A stretch of DNA of 49,874 nucleotides, taken from the NCBI GenBank assembly GCA_000169995.1, contig AAZW01000036.1, positions 1 to 49,874 on the forward strand, in the 5' to 3' direction. Below the pieces are notes generated by a model. The model searched no databases. It was given only the letters and a program-made list of their open reading frames with translations, and was not told where the DNA came from. Both the position numbers and the translations under genes were made by a program. This document shows positions 18,000-26,585 of this stretch, piece by piece; within the stretch, counting starts at the first letter, position 1; the number at the start of each line of letters is the position of its first letter. This DNA comes from Vibrionales bacterium SWAT-3. GTDB lineage: Bacteria; Pseudomonadota; Gammaproteobacteria; Enterobacterales; Vibrionaceae.

Positions 18000-18643
18000 G
18001 CGACACCGCCTGCTGGTTCTGCGAGCCTTTCAGCTTGTTCTTTTAATCGCGCAAACTGCGCAATGCTCTGTTCAATCGTGCCACTGTTATCAATACACAG
18101 CGTGTTATTTAGAGTGGAGTCTGAGTCCACACAATATTCCGCTGCACGTTGCAATCGAAGAGCAATCTCAGCTTCACTCTCTCGACCTCGGGCTCGTAAG
18201 CGAGCTTCTAACACCTCTGGCTTAACACTCACTACAACGGGCACTAGTCGCTCGCCAAACAAGTCTCTGGCTGCGTCTAAATACGCACGCGAGCCATTAA
18301 CCACAACACTCAAGCCCGCATCCATCCATTGATGAACTTCTTGTCCGATGCCATAGCTCATGCCATGTGCCTGCCAACTCATTGCAAACATATTGCGCGA
18401 ATAGCGAATAAAGAACTCATCATCACTAAGTTCTACATGGTTTTCGCCACCAGCATGAGCTGCACGTGTGATGTAGCGATGGGCAACCACTAAGTCTTTA
18501 ACGAACTGCTCACGAAGCGCCGAGATAATCGAATCTTTGCCAGCACCAGAAGGACCAATTACGTAATAAAGCTGACCCGGTTTGTCAGCTTTAGGGGCAG
18601 CGTTCACCACCCCATTCACATCAAATGAGTAACCTTTAGACAT
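17996..18643 (-). CDS. phnN: Ribose 1,5-bisphosphate phosphokinase
   Basis: A 215-residue P-loop kinase related to guanylate kinase, with Walker A GPSGAGKDS at residues 30-38. It phosphorylates ribose 1,5-bisphosphate to PRPP, returning the ribose of the C-P lyase pathway to nucleotide synthesis. The spacing to phnM is 3 nt, and the stop overlaps the phnP start by ATGA. Confidence 0.92.
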   Translation of the reverse strand: MSKGYSFDVNGVVNAAPKADKPGQLYYVIGPSGAGKDSIISALREQFVKDLVVAHRYITRAAHAGGENHVELSDDEFFIRYSRNMFAMSWQAHGMSYGIGQEVHQWMDAGLSVVVNGSRAYLDAARDLFGERLVPVVVSVKPEVLEARLRARGRESEAEIALRLQRAAEYCVDSDSTLNNTLCIDNSGTIEQSIAQFARLKEQAERLAEPAGGVA

Positions 18644-18646
18644 GGA

Positions 18647-19780
18647 TTAGAATACCTTCTTGCCTTCGCGCCACACACGAGAAACCAGCTGATGACCATC
18701 AACACGATGCGCGAGCACTAAGTCAGCACGTTTGCCTTCTGCAATCACACCACGGTCGTGTAAACCAAGTGCTTGCGCTGGATTCAACGTCGCCAGTTGC
18801 ACCGCTTGTGCCACATCGAGGTTGTTACGTTCATCGTTAACCAGCGTAAAGACCGCATCAAGCAAGCTCACAGGGTAATAATCCGAAGACAAGATATCCA
18901 ACACGCCCAAAGACGCTAATTCATGCGCAGCGACATTACCTGAGTGCGAACCGCCACGAATCACGTTCGGTGCCCCCATCATCACCTTCAAGCCTAATTC
19001 GTGAGAACGCTTCGCTGCCTCAACCGTAGTTGGGAACTCTGCGATGACCATGCCTAACTCTTTAGATTCGGTCACATGGGCGCTGGTGGCATCATCATGA
19101 CTTGCGGTTGGGATATTCAAATCACGGCACTGACGAGTGATCTCATCACGATTCTGTTTAGACCAACGCTCAGACTGAGCCACTTGATCTTTTTCATAGA
19201 CCGCCATTTCAGCATCCGTCATGTTGTACTTACCTTGATAGTAAGTGCGGTACTTATCTAGGTTTACAAATTGACGCTGACCAGGCGCGTGATCCATCAA
19301 GGACACCAACTGCACTTCTGGCATGTTCACGTAACGCTCAAACAAACCAACAGTAGTTGAGTGCGGCACTTCACAGCGCAAGTGAATACGGTGCTCAGCA
19401 CGAGTTAGGCCGCGCTTCTGGCTTTCGGCCACAGTATTAATAAACTGATCGAGATTCTCTTGGCGATTACCATCTCGGTAATCCCCCAAAGCTACCGCAT
19501 CAAGCACGGTAGTGATGCCTGAACCAATCAGTTGCGTGTCATGCGCGCTCATTGCCGAAAGCGGTGGCCAGTTTACCTTAGGTCTTGGCGTGAAGTACTT
19601 CTCTAGGTTATCGGTATGCAGCTCAATCAAGCCCGGCATCAAGAAGCCATTTTCACCATCAAAAGCACCTGGCAGTTGGCTTGTCGAATCAGACATGTTG
19701 GCAATTACGCCGTCTCGCAGTTCAACCGAGCCACGTACCACTTCATTTTCAAGCACCAGATTTACGTTGGTAATAATCAT
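18647..19780 (-). CDS. phnM: Alpha-D-ribose 1-methylphosphonate 5-triphosphate diphosphatase
   Basis: A 377-residue amidohydrolase-superfamily enzyme. The metal-binding segment begins ELHTDN with H55. The conserved region HLRCEVPH and the later ASHDDAT and DILSSDYYP segments match PhnM. It removes pyrophosphate from ribose 1-alkylphosphonate 5-triphosphate before PhnJ acts. It lies downstream of the insertion in phnL, so its transcription may be reduced by polarity unless the IS supplies a promoter. That IS is oriented against the operon. Confidence 0.93.
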   Translation of the reverse strand: MIITNVNLVLENEVVRGSVELRDGVIANMSDSTSQLPGAFDGENGFLMPGLIELHTDNLEKYFTPRPKVNWPPLSAMSAHDTQLIGSGITTVLDAVALGDYRDGNRQENLDQFINTVAESQKRGLTRAEHRIHLRCEVPHSTTVGLFERYVNMPEVQLVSLMDHAPGQRQFVNLDKYRTYYQGKYNMTDAEMAVYEKDQVAQSERWSKQNRDEITRQCRDLNIPTASHDDATSAHVTESKELGMVIAEFPTTVEAAKRSHELGLKVMMGAPNVIRGGSHSGNVAAHELASLGVLDILSSDYYPVSLLDAVFTLVNDERNNLDVAQAVQLATLNPAQALGLHDRGVIAEGKRADLVLAHRVDGHQLVSRVWREGKKVF

Positions 19781-19795
19781 TTGCGTCAGCTCCCT

Positions 19796-19978
19796 TTACG
19801 CACACGCTGTAGTGAGTTGTTTTGGTGAAATGTCTTGTTGTAGCTTCACGTCATACAGACGGTCAGCGACCAGGTCTCTTGTCGCTTCGTCATGGAAGAT
19901 ACCTATGATTGCAGCGCCGCCCGCTTTGGCTTCTTCAATCAAACTCACGACGACCGCACTGTTGGTCGCATCAAGCGA
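19796..19978 (-). pseudogene. phnL: phnL, 3' part after the ISAs1 insertion
   Basis: This fragment encodes the end of PhnL from SLDATNSAVVV through the switch-His segment GIFHDEA to the stop at 19796-19798. Joining it to 21213-21765 after removing the element and one copy of the 10-bp duplication gives a 726-nt frame for 241 residues, close to normal PhnL size. On its own it has no start signal. Confidence 0.92.
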
Positions 19979-21212
19979 AAGGGCGGGATCGAACTTTAAC
20001 CATTGAAAATAATGGATTTATTTTACAGGGAACTTTTTTAGATAATCACGATCTGATCATGAAGTAAAAAAACATGAGAAATTCGCACATGATTATCATT
20101 GAGCAACTTAAAAAAGTGAAAGATACCCGTTCGCACATCAATCAAGTTTATCCTGTTATGGAAGTCGCTTTCGTGGTCATAACAGCCATGATTTGTGGTC
20201 AAAATAAATGGACAGAGATTAAGGATTTCGGTGAAGGAAATATCGAGTGGTTACGTGAGTATTTCCCCTACGAAAATGGTCTTCCCACTCGACATAATAT
20301 AGCTGCGATCAAGAGATCCGTTGTGCCAGAGACGCTATTGGAAGCTATGGTGGGCTGGGTCAATTTGCACAGAGAGAAGCATGCTCAGCCTATAATCAGT
20401 GTTGATGGGAAGGTTCTAAAAGGGGCAAAAGCAAGCAAACAACAGCACCCCCTCTATATGGTTTCGGCATTTGATGTAGACGAGGGTTTGACTCTCACAC
20501 ACCAACCTTGTGACGGCAAAGGTATGGAGCTGCTAGCAATAAGAAACATGCTAGACGCTTTAGATATCAAAGGATGTTTATTAACTGCTGATGCCCTGCA
20601 TTGTCAGGTTGAAACACTGAATAAAGTAGTTGATAAAGGTGGAGATATCCTAGTACAAGTTAAACTGAATCAACCAAGTTTATTAGCAGAAATTGATGTG
20701 CAATTCCAAGACTATTGGGCTTTGCCTGAAGATAAACAGGAATCATACATCACGGAAGAGAAAGGGCATGGTAGAAAAGAGGTTCGTGAGGTTTACGTGC
20801 TTCCTGCAGCCTTCAGCGAAGCACTCAGACAGAAGTGGTGTCTCGTAAAAAGCATTGTTGCAGTGGTAAGAGATAGGAGTGTCAAAGGGAAAGGAAGTTA
20901 TGAAACCTCGTACTATATTTGCACAGACCATTTATCTTTAGAGTTAGCCTCAAAGGCAACAAGAAAGCATTGGCATATTGAGAATCAGCAGCACTGGGCG
21001 TTGGACGTAATTTTCAAAGAAGACGAGCAGCGAATTTACGCTGGGGATTCAGCGTTGAATATGGCTTGTTGTCGTCGCTTTGTGCAGAACCTATTTAGAA
21101 AATCAGAGGGTAACTTGTCTGTACCAAGAAAGATGAACCAAGCCGCCTGGAATAAAGATTACAGGGAAAAAGTTCTTTTTACATCAGATTAACAAAGTAT
21201 ATTCGCGCCCTT
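19979..21212 (+). mobile_element. ISAs1-family insertion sequence, copy 1 (inside phnL)
   Basis: A 1,234-bp element with ends AAGGGCG(G/C)GA. It is flanked by the 10-bp direct duplication CATCAAGCGA at 19969-19978 and 21213-21222. It encodes one transposase on the plus strand, opposite to the phn operon. The element is the same length as the copy at 36218-37451, and I find only one base difference in the parts I compared (Lys versus Met codon in the transposase). This points to very recent transposition. Confidence 0.95.
20074..21192 (+). CDS. ISAs1-family transposase (H-repeat type), copy 1
   Basis: A 372-residue transposase with the ISAs1 layout. An N-terminal domain (residues about 10-95, DTRSHINQVYPVMEVAFVVI) precedes a DDE domain with D in ISVDGKVLKG, D in LLTADALHC and E in HWHIENQQHWALDV. 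All catalytic residues are intact, so it is probably active. It differs from the second copy only at NIAAIKRS (Met in the other). Confidence 0.93.
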   Translation: MRNSHMIIIEQLKKVKDTRSHINQVYPVMEVAFVVITAMICGQNKWTEIKDFGEGNIEWLREYFPYENGLPTRHNIAAIKRSVVPETLLEAMVGWVNLHREKHAQPIISVDGKVLKGAKASKQQHPLYMVSAFDVDEGLTLTHQPCDGKGMELLAIRNMLDALDIKGCLLTADALHCQVETLNKVVDKGGDILVQVKLNQPSLLAEIDVQFQDYWALPEDKQESYITEEKGHGRKEVREVYVLPAAFSEALRQKWCLVKSIVAVVRDRSVKGKGSYETSYYICTDHLSLELASKATRKHWHIENQQHWALDVIFKEDEQRIYAGDSALNMACCRRFVQNLFRKSEGNLSVPRKMNQAAWNKDYREKVLFTSD

Positions 21213-21765
21213 CATCAAGCGAAGCTGTTGGCTCATCAAGCAATAGGATTGGATAATCAACAATAAAACCGCGCGCGATGTTCACCCGCTGCTGTTCACC
21301 ACCAGAAAAAGTTGCTGGCGCTAAGTGCCATAAATGCTCTGGCACGTTTAGGCGAGTCAGAAGTAATTTAGCTCTCTGTTGTGCTTCTTGCGCGCAGCCA
21401 CCCATTTCCAACATAGGTTGCATCACGACTTCTAGCGCACTGATTCGTGGAATCACACGTAAGAACTGGCTGACCCAACCTATGGTGTGTTTGCGCACGT
21501 TGATGATTTCCCTTGGTGTTGCTTTGGCAAGGTCTAGCGTGCTGCCTTGATGCACAACATTGATCGAGCCTGAGTCCACTAAATAATTGGCATACAGCGC
21601 GCGCAGCAGTGTGGATTTACCTGAGCCTGAGTGTCCGTGCAGAACCACACACTCACCGCTGTTTACAGAAAAGTTAGCACCTGTGAGTACAGGCAGTTCA
21701 ACGCCATTTTGGTTGTGCAGCACAAAGGTTTTGCTGACGTTGTTTACGGTTAGTTTGGTATTCAT
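21213..21765 (-). pseudogene. phnL: phnL, 5' part: C-P lyase ABC protein broken by ISAs1
   Basis: The ATG at 21765 starts MNTKLTVNNVSKTF. Walker A GHSGSGKST, signature FSGGEQQR and Walker B ILLLDEPTASLD are all present. Four codons after Walker B, at the D-loop, the insertion diverts the frame into 10 element-encoded residues and a stop at 21184. The truncated protein lacks the switch His. PhnL is needed for C-P lyase function in E. coli. In the GHIJKL system it binds on PhnK of the core complex, so phosphonate use is expected to fail. The intact 3' end is at 19796. Confidence 0.93.
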
Positions 21766-21775
21766 GTCATCGTCC

Positions 21776-22603
21776 TTAATTCTGCAGTACAGAAGAAACC
21801 AGCAGTTGGGTGTATGGGTGTTGAGGATCGTCAAGCACTTGATCCGTAAGGCCGCTTTCTACAACTTCACTACGACGCATCACCATGAGTCGATGTGCAA
21901 GCAAGCGAGCCACAGCAAGATCGTGGGTTACGATCACCACAGCTAATTCAAGCTCTGTCACTAGGCGACGAAGAAGATCAAGCAACTTGGCTTGAACAGA
22001 CACATCCAACCCGCCTGTTGGCTCATCCATGAAGATCAACTTAGGGTGAGTCACGAGATTACGGGCAATCTGTAGTCTTTGCTGCATACCTCCAGAAAAG
22101 GTCGTCGGCATATCGTCCATTCGATCCGTTGGAATCTCGACATCACCGAGCCATTTCGCTGATTTCTCACGAATTTCGCCATAATTACGTTCGCCCACTG
22201 CCATCAGGCGCTCACCAATATTGCCGCCCGCCGACACTCGGTCGCGTAAGCCATCCATTGGATGTTGATGCACCACGCCCCACTCGGTACGAAGCAAGTG
22301 ACGACGCTGGCTTTCCGCCATTTGGTACAAGTCTTCCAGTTGTGAGATTTGCTTATCTGCGTCACCACGCAAGTAAATCACCTCACCGCTGTCTGGTGTT
22401 TGGCGACCAGAAAGTGATTTCAATAAGGTACTTTTTCCAGAACCAGACTCACCAACAATACCCAACACTTCACCCGGGTAGAGGTCGAACGATACATTTT
22501 GGAAGCCTTTACCTGGCGCATACAACTTCGTGAGGTTAGAGACAGACAACAGAGGTTGCTCTGATTGATTCCATTCGTGTTTCATTTTTGTCACCGCATT
22601 CAT
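21776..22603 (-). CDS. phnK: C-P lyase ABC-type ATPase
   Basis: A 275-residue nucleotide-binding protein of the C-P lyase core, with Walker A GESGSGKST, signature FSGGMQQRLQ, Walker B LIFMDEPTGG and switch His VTHD all in place. It resembles DppD-type ATPases, but there is no permease partner. PhnK binds the PhnGHIJ core to drive the reaction cycle. ATG at 22603 was chosen because it overlaps the phnJ stop (ATGA) and follows AGGAGA. Confidence 0.92.
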   Translation of the reverse strand: MNAVTKMKHEWNQSEQPLLSVSNLTKLYAPGKGFQNVSFDLYPGEVLGIVGESGSGKSTLLKSLSGRQTPDSGEVIYLRGDADKQISQLEDLYQMAESQRRHLLRTEWGVVHQHPMDGLRDRVSAGGNIGERLMAVGERNYGEIREKSAKWLGDVEIPTDRMDDMPTTFSGGMQQRLQIARNLVTHPKLIFMDEPTGGLDVSVQAKLLDLLRRLVTELELAVVIVTHDLAVARLLAHRLMVMRRSEVVESGLTDQVLDDPQHPYTQLLVSSVLQN

Positions 22604-23520
22604 ACGTTGTTCTCCTGTTGGTCGCGACAGTAATCCGTGTCTGAACACACGAACATATGTGAGCCTTGGTCATCCATAACGACTTCATCAAGGAAAGTAT
22701 CCGTCGAACCACAAATCGCACATGGCTCGTCCCATTTCTGAATCTCAAATGGGTGGTCTTCAAAATCTAAACTCTGAACCTTGGTGTAAGGAGGAACCGC
22801 GTAGATGCGCTTTTCGCGACCCGCGCCAAAAAGTTGTAGTGCTGCCATGTTGTCCATTTTCGGGTTGTCGAACTTAGGAATTGGCGATGGACCCATGATG
22901 TAACGATCATTGACACGTACTGGGTAAGCGTAAGCCGTTGAGATATGGCCAAAGCGTGCGATGTCTTCATACAGTTTTACATGCATGATTCCGTACTCTT
23001 GCAGCGCATGCATTTTGCGAGTTTCCGTTTCACGTGGCTCGATGAAGCGCAATGGCTCTGGGATTGGCACCTGATACACCAAGATCTGATCTTCTTGAAG
23101 ATCGACTTCTGGGATACGGTGTCGAGTCTGGATGATGCTCGCTTCCGTGGTTTTCTCAGTCGTATTTGCACTGGCGATGAATTTGAAGAACTCACGAATC
23201 GACACTGCATTGGTAGTATCGTCGGCACCTTGGTCGATCACTTTAAGCGTGTCTGGTTGGCCGATAATCGCAGCGGTGATCTGCACACCACCGGTTCCCC
23301 ACCCATAAGGCATGGGCATTTCACGACCACCAAAAGGCACTTGGTAACCCGGAATAGACACAGCTTTAAGCAAGGCACGGCGAATCATTCGCTTGGTTTG
23401 CTCGTCAAGGTAGCCATAGTTATAACCCGTCGCACCTACTGGGCTGTGAGATGCTTTCTCGTCGGTATTTAACGTCGCTGAAGCGTTACCTATCGGTGCA
23501 TTTAGTGTTGCTGTGTTCAT
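22600..23520 (-). CDS. phnJ: C-P lyase radical SAM subunit
   Basis: A 306-residue PhnJ, the subunit that cleaves the carbon-phosphorus bond of ribose 1-phosphonate 5-phosphate, releasing the alkane and the cyclic phosphate. The four conserved cysteines are C267, C270, C292 and C298. Their spacing of 3, 22 and 6 is the same as in E. coli PhnJ, where they hold the [4Fe-4S] cluster and the catalytic thiol. The N terminus has about 25 extra residues compared with E. coli. The start overlaps the phnI stop by 4 nt. Confidence 0.95.
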   Translation of the reverse strand: MNTATLNAPIGNASATLNTDEKASHSPVGATGYNYGYLDEQTKRMIRRALLKAVSIPGYQVPFGGREMPMPYGWGTGGVQITAAIIGQPDTLKVIDQGADDTTNAVSIREFFKFIASANTTEKTTEASIIQTRHRIPEVDLQEDQILVYQVPIPEPLRFIEPRETETRKMHALQEYGIMHVKLYEDIARFGHISTAYAYPVRVNDRYIMGPSPIPKFDNPKMDNMAALQLFGAGREKRIYAVPPYTKVQSLDFEDHPFEIQKWDEPCAICGSTDTFLDEVVMDDQGSHMFVCSDTDYCRDQQENNV

Positions 23521-24623
23521 GACTGGCCTCCTTGTTCGTCATCACCTGGATGATCCATCAATTCATCATGCTCTTTATGCATTTTTCTAAGCAGCTCCAG
23601 TTCAGCTTGGAAATCGACGTAGTGAGGAAGTTTTAGGTGAGACACAAAGCCTGCGGCTTCAACATTGTCAGAGTGAGAAAGCACGAATTCTTCATCTTGA
23701 GCTGGGCCATCGACTGGCTCATCGTACTCTGCGGCTTGCAAAGAGCGGTCAACCAAGGCCATCGACATAGCTTTACGTTCAGTCGCACCGAACGTTAAGC
23801 CGTAGCCACGAGTCAGCTTGGCTTTCTGCTGTTTGTTACCAACAAAGCCATTGATCATCTGACACTCAGTCAGTTCAATTTCACCAATGTCGATGCTAAA
23901 ACCCAATTCTTCTGGTTCAATCGATAGTGTTGAAAACCCAGTACGAATCTCGCCAGCAAATGGGTGATTACGACCATAACCACGCTGAGTCGAGTAACTC
24001 AGTGCCAATAAAAAGCCCTCATCGCCACGCACCAAGTTTTGTCGGCGTGCACTGCGGTCACATGGGTAGTTCACCGGATTCATGGTGATGTCTTCAGGAG
24101 CCTGCTGGTCATCTTCCTCCGTTAACATCATGTCGAGGTTTTCAAGAATACCCAGTACTTGTGGGCAAGGTTCAGAGTCAGTCACATCTTGAGTAGGGAT
24201 CTGCGGAGTTTCACCTTCAGCAAGCAAACTAAAATCCAACAAACGGTGCGTGTAATCGTAGGTTGGGCCTAAGATCTGACCGCTGGGTAAATCTTTATAA
24301 GTTGCCGAAATACGACGCTCGATTCGCATTGCATTGGTGTCGACAGGTTGCGCTGTGATCAAGCGAGGTAACGTGGTGCGATAAGCGCGTAACAAGAAAA
24401 TCGCTTCGACAAGATCTCCAGCAGCTTGTTTGATTGCCAATGCCGCAAGTTGTTTGTCATAAATGCCGCCTTCCGTCATCACTCGATCTACTGAACCCGG
24501 CAGCTGCTCTTGAATCTGCTCTACGGTCAGCTCTGGAAGCTCTGGATTACCGCGACGCTTTTTAGCTTGCAGTTGGTGCGCCAGACTAATGGCCTTTTCT
24601 CCACCCTTTACAGCAACGTACAT
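23517..24623 (-). CDS. phnI: C-P lyase core subunit, ribosyl triphosphate transfer
   Basis: A 368-residue PhnI. In the pathway it catalyses, with G, H and L, the replacement of adenine in ATP (or guanine in GTP) by the phosphonate to form ribose 1-alkylphosphonate 5-triphosphate. The N-terminal MYVAVKGGEKAI and the later GYGRNHPFAGEIR and GYGLTFGATERKAMSMALVD segments are typical. It overlaps phnH by 16 nt and phnJ by 4 nt. Confidence 0.94.
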   Translation of the reverse strand: MYVAVKGGEKAISLAHQLQAKKRRGNPELPELTVEQIQEQLPGSVDRVMTEGGIYDKQLAALAIKQAAGDLVEAIFLLRAYRTTLPRLITAQPVDTNAMRIERRISATYKDLPSGQILGPTYDYTHRLLDFSLLAEGETPQIPTQDVTDSEPCPQVLGILENLDMMLTEEDDQQAPEDITMNPVNYPCDRSARRQNLVRGDEGFLLALSYSTQRGYGRNHPFAGEIRTGFSTLSIEPEELGFSIDIGEIELTECQMINGFVGNKQQKAKLTRGYGLTFGATERKAMSMALVDRSLQAAEYDEPVDGPAQDEEFVLSHSDNVEAAGFVSHLKLPHYVDFQAELELLRKMHKEHDELMDHPGDDEQGGQS

Positions 24624-25228
24624 GATGTCGCCTCCACTTTAGTTGTACGAGGCAGACACAGCACTTGCTGGTCCGCTACAAAGATAAAGTCGACACCTAG
24701 TGGGAACTTCACCAATGATTGACGCTCTTTAAGGTAAGAAACAAAGCCCTCTGGTAATCCGTTGAATGAAACGACTTGTTCACTTTGGATTCCAGGACCA
24801 CTTAGTGACAGCTCAGTACCCGAGGTAAGGTTATCCACTTCAATCACAACCGTTGTTGAGGTGTCTGGATACTCTTCGTTGCCAAGATTGAATGTCAGTT
24901 CAGACCAATCAATCGCCAGTAAATCTTGTGCTGATATCACTGCGAAACCGGCTTGTTGAGCCTGCCCTACAATCGGAGCACCAACATGAAACTTGATGTT
25001 TTCCGTGACTGCATGATCGGCCTTTAATGTCTCAGATAGCCAAATCGGCGTCGCATTGTCCGCCATTGAAAGCAGTGTTTGTGCCGCTGCACTCATCATT
25101 GAACCAAAGCCTTCACAACGGTTTAGTGTTACTACGGTACCGGGTTCTGACATCGCCTTCAGCAGTAATCGAAAGCACTGCTGGCTGTCATGAACTGCAT
25201 CTTGAAATGCAGGAGAAATCATACTCAT
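24608..25228 (-). CDS. phnH: C-P lyase core subunit
   Basis: A 206-residue PhnH, related to PLP-dependent transferases but lacking the PLP lysine. It forms part of the PhnG2H2I2J2 core. The conserved start SPAFQDAVHDSQQCFRLLLK and the region LPEGFVSYLKER are visible. It is separated from phnG by 146 nt, an unusually long gap for this operon, occupied by a degenerate repeat (25304-25392). Confidence 0.93.
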   Translation of the reverse strand: MSMISPAFQDAVHDSQQCFRLLLKAMSEPGTVVTLNRCEGFGSMMSAAAQTLLSMADNATPIWLSETLKADHAVTENIKFHVGAPIVGQAQQAGFAVISAQDLLAIDWSELTFNLGNEEYPDTSTTVVIEVDNLTSGTELSLSGPGIQSEQVVSFNGLPEGFVSYLKERQSLVKFPLGVDFIFVADQQVLCLPRTTKVEATSCTLL

Positions 25229-25284
25229 TGAATTCGTTCTAACCTGTTTAATTCGTTAATCTTATTCTTGAATGACATGTGGTT

Positions 25285-25392
25285 CTTTTGCTTACGGGAA
25301 AAGCTGTTCTTTTCTACGAAACAAGCTTCTCGGCAAACCTAGTCTTCTCTAGGGATCTAGTCTTCTCCGCGAACCTAATCTTCACCACGGAC
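25285..25392 (-). repeat. Degenerate 18-bp tandem repeat built on the phnG stop
   Basis: Read on the minus strand from 25392, the last 18 nt of phnG (GTCCGTGGTGAAGATTAG, coding VRGED and stop) are followed by similar 18-nt units: GTTCGCGGAGAAGACTAG, ATCCCTAGAGAAGACTAG and GTTTGCCGAGAAGCTTGT. Weaker copies follow at 25303-25320 and perhaps 25285-25302. The first three keep an in-frame TAG. Confidence 0.75.
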
Positions 25393-25821
25393 CATGGTAA
25401 AAAAGTCCACTTTGCTTGAAGCCACTTCTTGGCGACGCTGAGTGTCTCGCTCATGCTTCATCGCAGCCAACGGTTCAATAACTTGCGCGTTGATCAATTC
25501 AGCTTGTTGCCCGTTTTGCATCAAGGCATCGACGACTGCTGCTAGCTCTGCATGAGGCTTGCTTCGCCCCTGTAGGTAGCTGTAACCAAGCTCTCCACTT
25601 GTTAGCTTGATGACGGCGCGAGTAATCGTGACGTCTCCCATATTGAACTGGCGGCCTGTTGAGCCCATACGTGCACGAACTTGTGCTAAACCAATCTCTG
25701 GCTGGCGAACCATGGCGTATTCTGCGTCTAGCCCTAATGCTTCCCAGCGCGTTTTCAATTCTGAGAACTGGCTCTGCGCGAGTACTGACATCCACTTTTT
25801 TCGCTCTTTCAAAGCTGTCAT
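25375..25821 (-). CDS. phnG: C-P lyase core subunit
   Basis: A 148-residue PhnG, the small outer subunit of the C-P lyase core, which acts with PhnH, I and L in forming the ribose triphosphate intermediate. The family pattern RQPEIGLAQVRARMGSTG and FNMGDVTITRAVI is clear near residues 40-70. It starts 1 nt after the phnF stop, so it is co-transcribed with the regulator. Confidence 0.93.
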   Translation of the reverse strand: MTALKERKKWMSVLAQSQFSELKTRWEALGLDAEYAMVRQPEIGLAQVRARMGSTGRQFNMGDVTITRAVIKLTSGELGYSYLQGRSKPHAELAAVVDALMQNGQQAELINAQVIEPLAAMKHERDTQRRQEVASSKVDFFTMVRGED

Positions 25822-26517
25822 TTAGTGCTCCATTACTATTTCGGTTGCGTCGGCACGGGTATTGGAACTTGAGAATTCCGCTATTACTTGAGTGCCTTTA
25901 ATTACGTTGGTGGTTTTAATTTTGAGTAGCGGTGTACTGGTGCTGATTTGCAATAAACGACACTCTTCATTGGTTGGGATTTTCGCGCCCACTCGAGTCT
26001 CTTTTCGCTCTAAATCAGTGTCCAAACCACGCTGAATAAATTGGTGCAAAGAACCGTTGGTGAAGTTCTTGAGAATTGGCCACCACTCCAAGTCCGGCAA
26101 GTAGTGGTCAATAATGGTTCTCGGTGTATCTCCGGTTTTTCGCAGGGTACGGATATGAATAACCTTGCTCCCTTCCTCCACCTTCAAATAACCCGCAATC
26201 TTGGGTGATACATTGATAAGGCGAGACTGAAGCACCTCACATCGAGGCATCGCTCCTTGCTCAATCAAGTTCTTGGTGAAATGTGCGCCCGAGTGAAGTC
26301 GATACTCACTTGGCTGACGAATCACCATGTTGCCTTTGCCTTGATGGCGCTGAATCAAGCCCGTTGACACCAGTTCATCGACTGCGCGGCGAAGCGTGTG
26401 ACGATTCACAGAAAAGCGCTCAGCCAATTGGGATTCAGGTGGTAAGTAGTCACCCGGTACAAAGCGGCCTTTCACTTCCTTTTCCAGCTCAGTGGCAATA
26501 TCTAAGTAAACGGGCAT
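25822..26517 (-). CDS. phnF: GntR-family phosphonate operon regulator
   Basis: A 231-residue HutC-subfamily GntR protein. An N-terminal winged helix (PPESQLAERFSVNRHTLRRA, about 25-45) is followed by a UTRA ligand-binding domain (about 85-225). It sits between the uptake and catabolic halves of the operon. The two CTAGACAAG-type palindromes before phnC and before phnF are its probable operators, so it should repress both and itself until a phosphonate-derived ligand binds. Confidence 0.9.
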   Translation of the reverse strand: MPVYLDIATELEKEVKGRFVPGDYLPPESQLAERFSVNRHTLRRAVDELVSTGLIQRHQGKGNMVIRQPSEYRLHSGAHFTKNLIEQGAMPRCEVLQSRLINVSPKIAGYLKVEEGSKVIHIRTLRKTGDTPRTIIDHYLPDLEWWPILKNFTNGSLHQFIQRGLDTDLERKETRVGAKIPTNEECRLLQISTSTPLLKIKTTNVIKGTQVIAEFSSSNTRADATEIVMEH

Positions 26518-26545
26518 AAGGGTTTCCTTTCCTAAAATTCAATCA

Positions 26546-26559
26546 CTTATCTAGACAAG
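26546..26559. promoter_or_regulatory. Probable PhnF operator before phnF
   Basis: CTTATCTAGACAAG, a 14-bp palindrome with one mismatch, 29 nt upstream of the phnF start. It fits the HutC-type GntR consensus (GT..TA..AC core) and nearly matches the perfect copy at 29353. A third half-like CTAGATAAAC lies at 26587. Confidence 0.65.
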
Positions 26560-26585
26560 TTCAGTTAAATAGACATCTAAGATGC

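Noticed and set aside
25285..25392. CRISPR array.
   Set aside because: Units are 18 bp, contiguous with no spacers, and degenerate. No cas gene occurs in the window.
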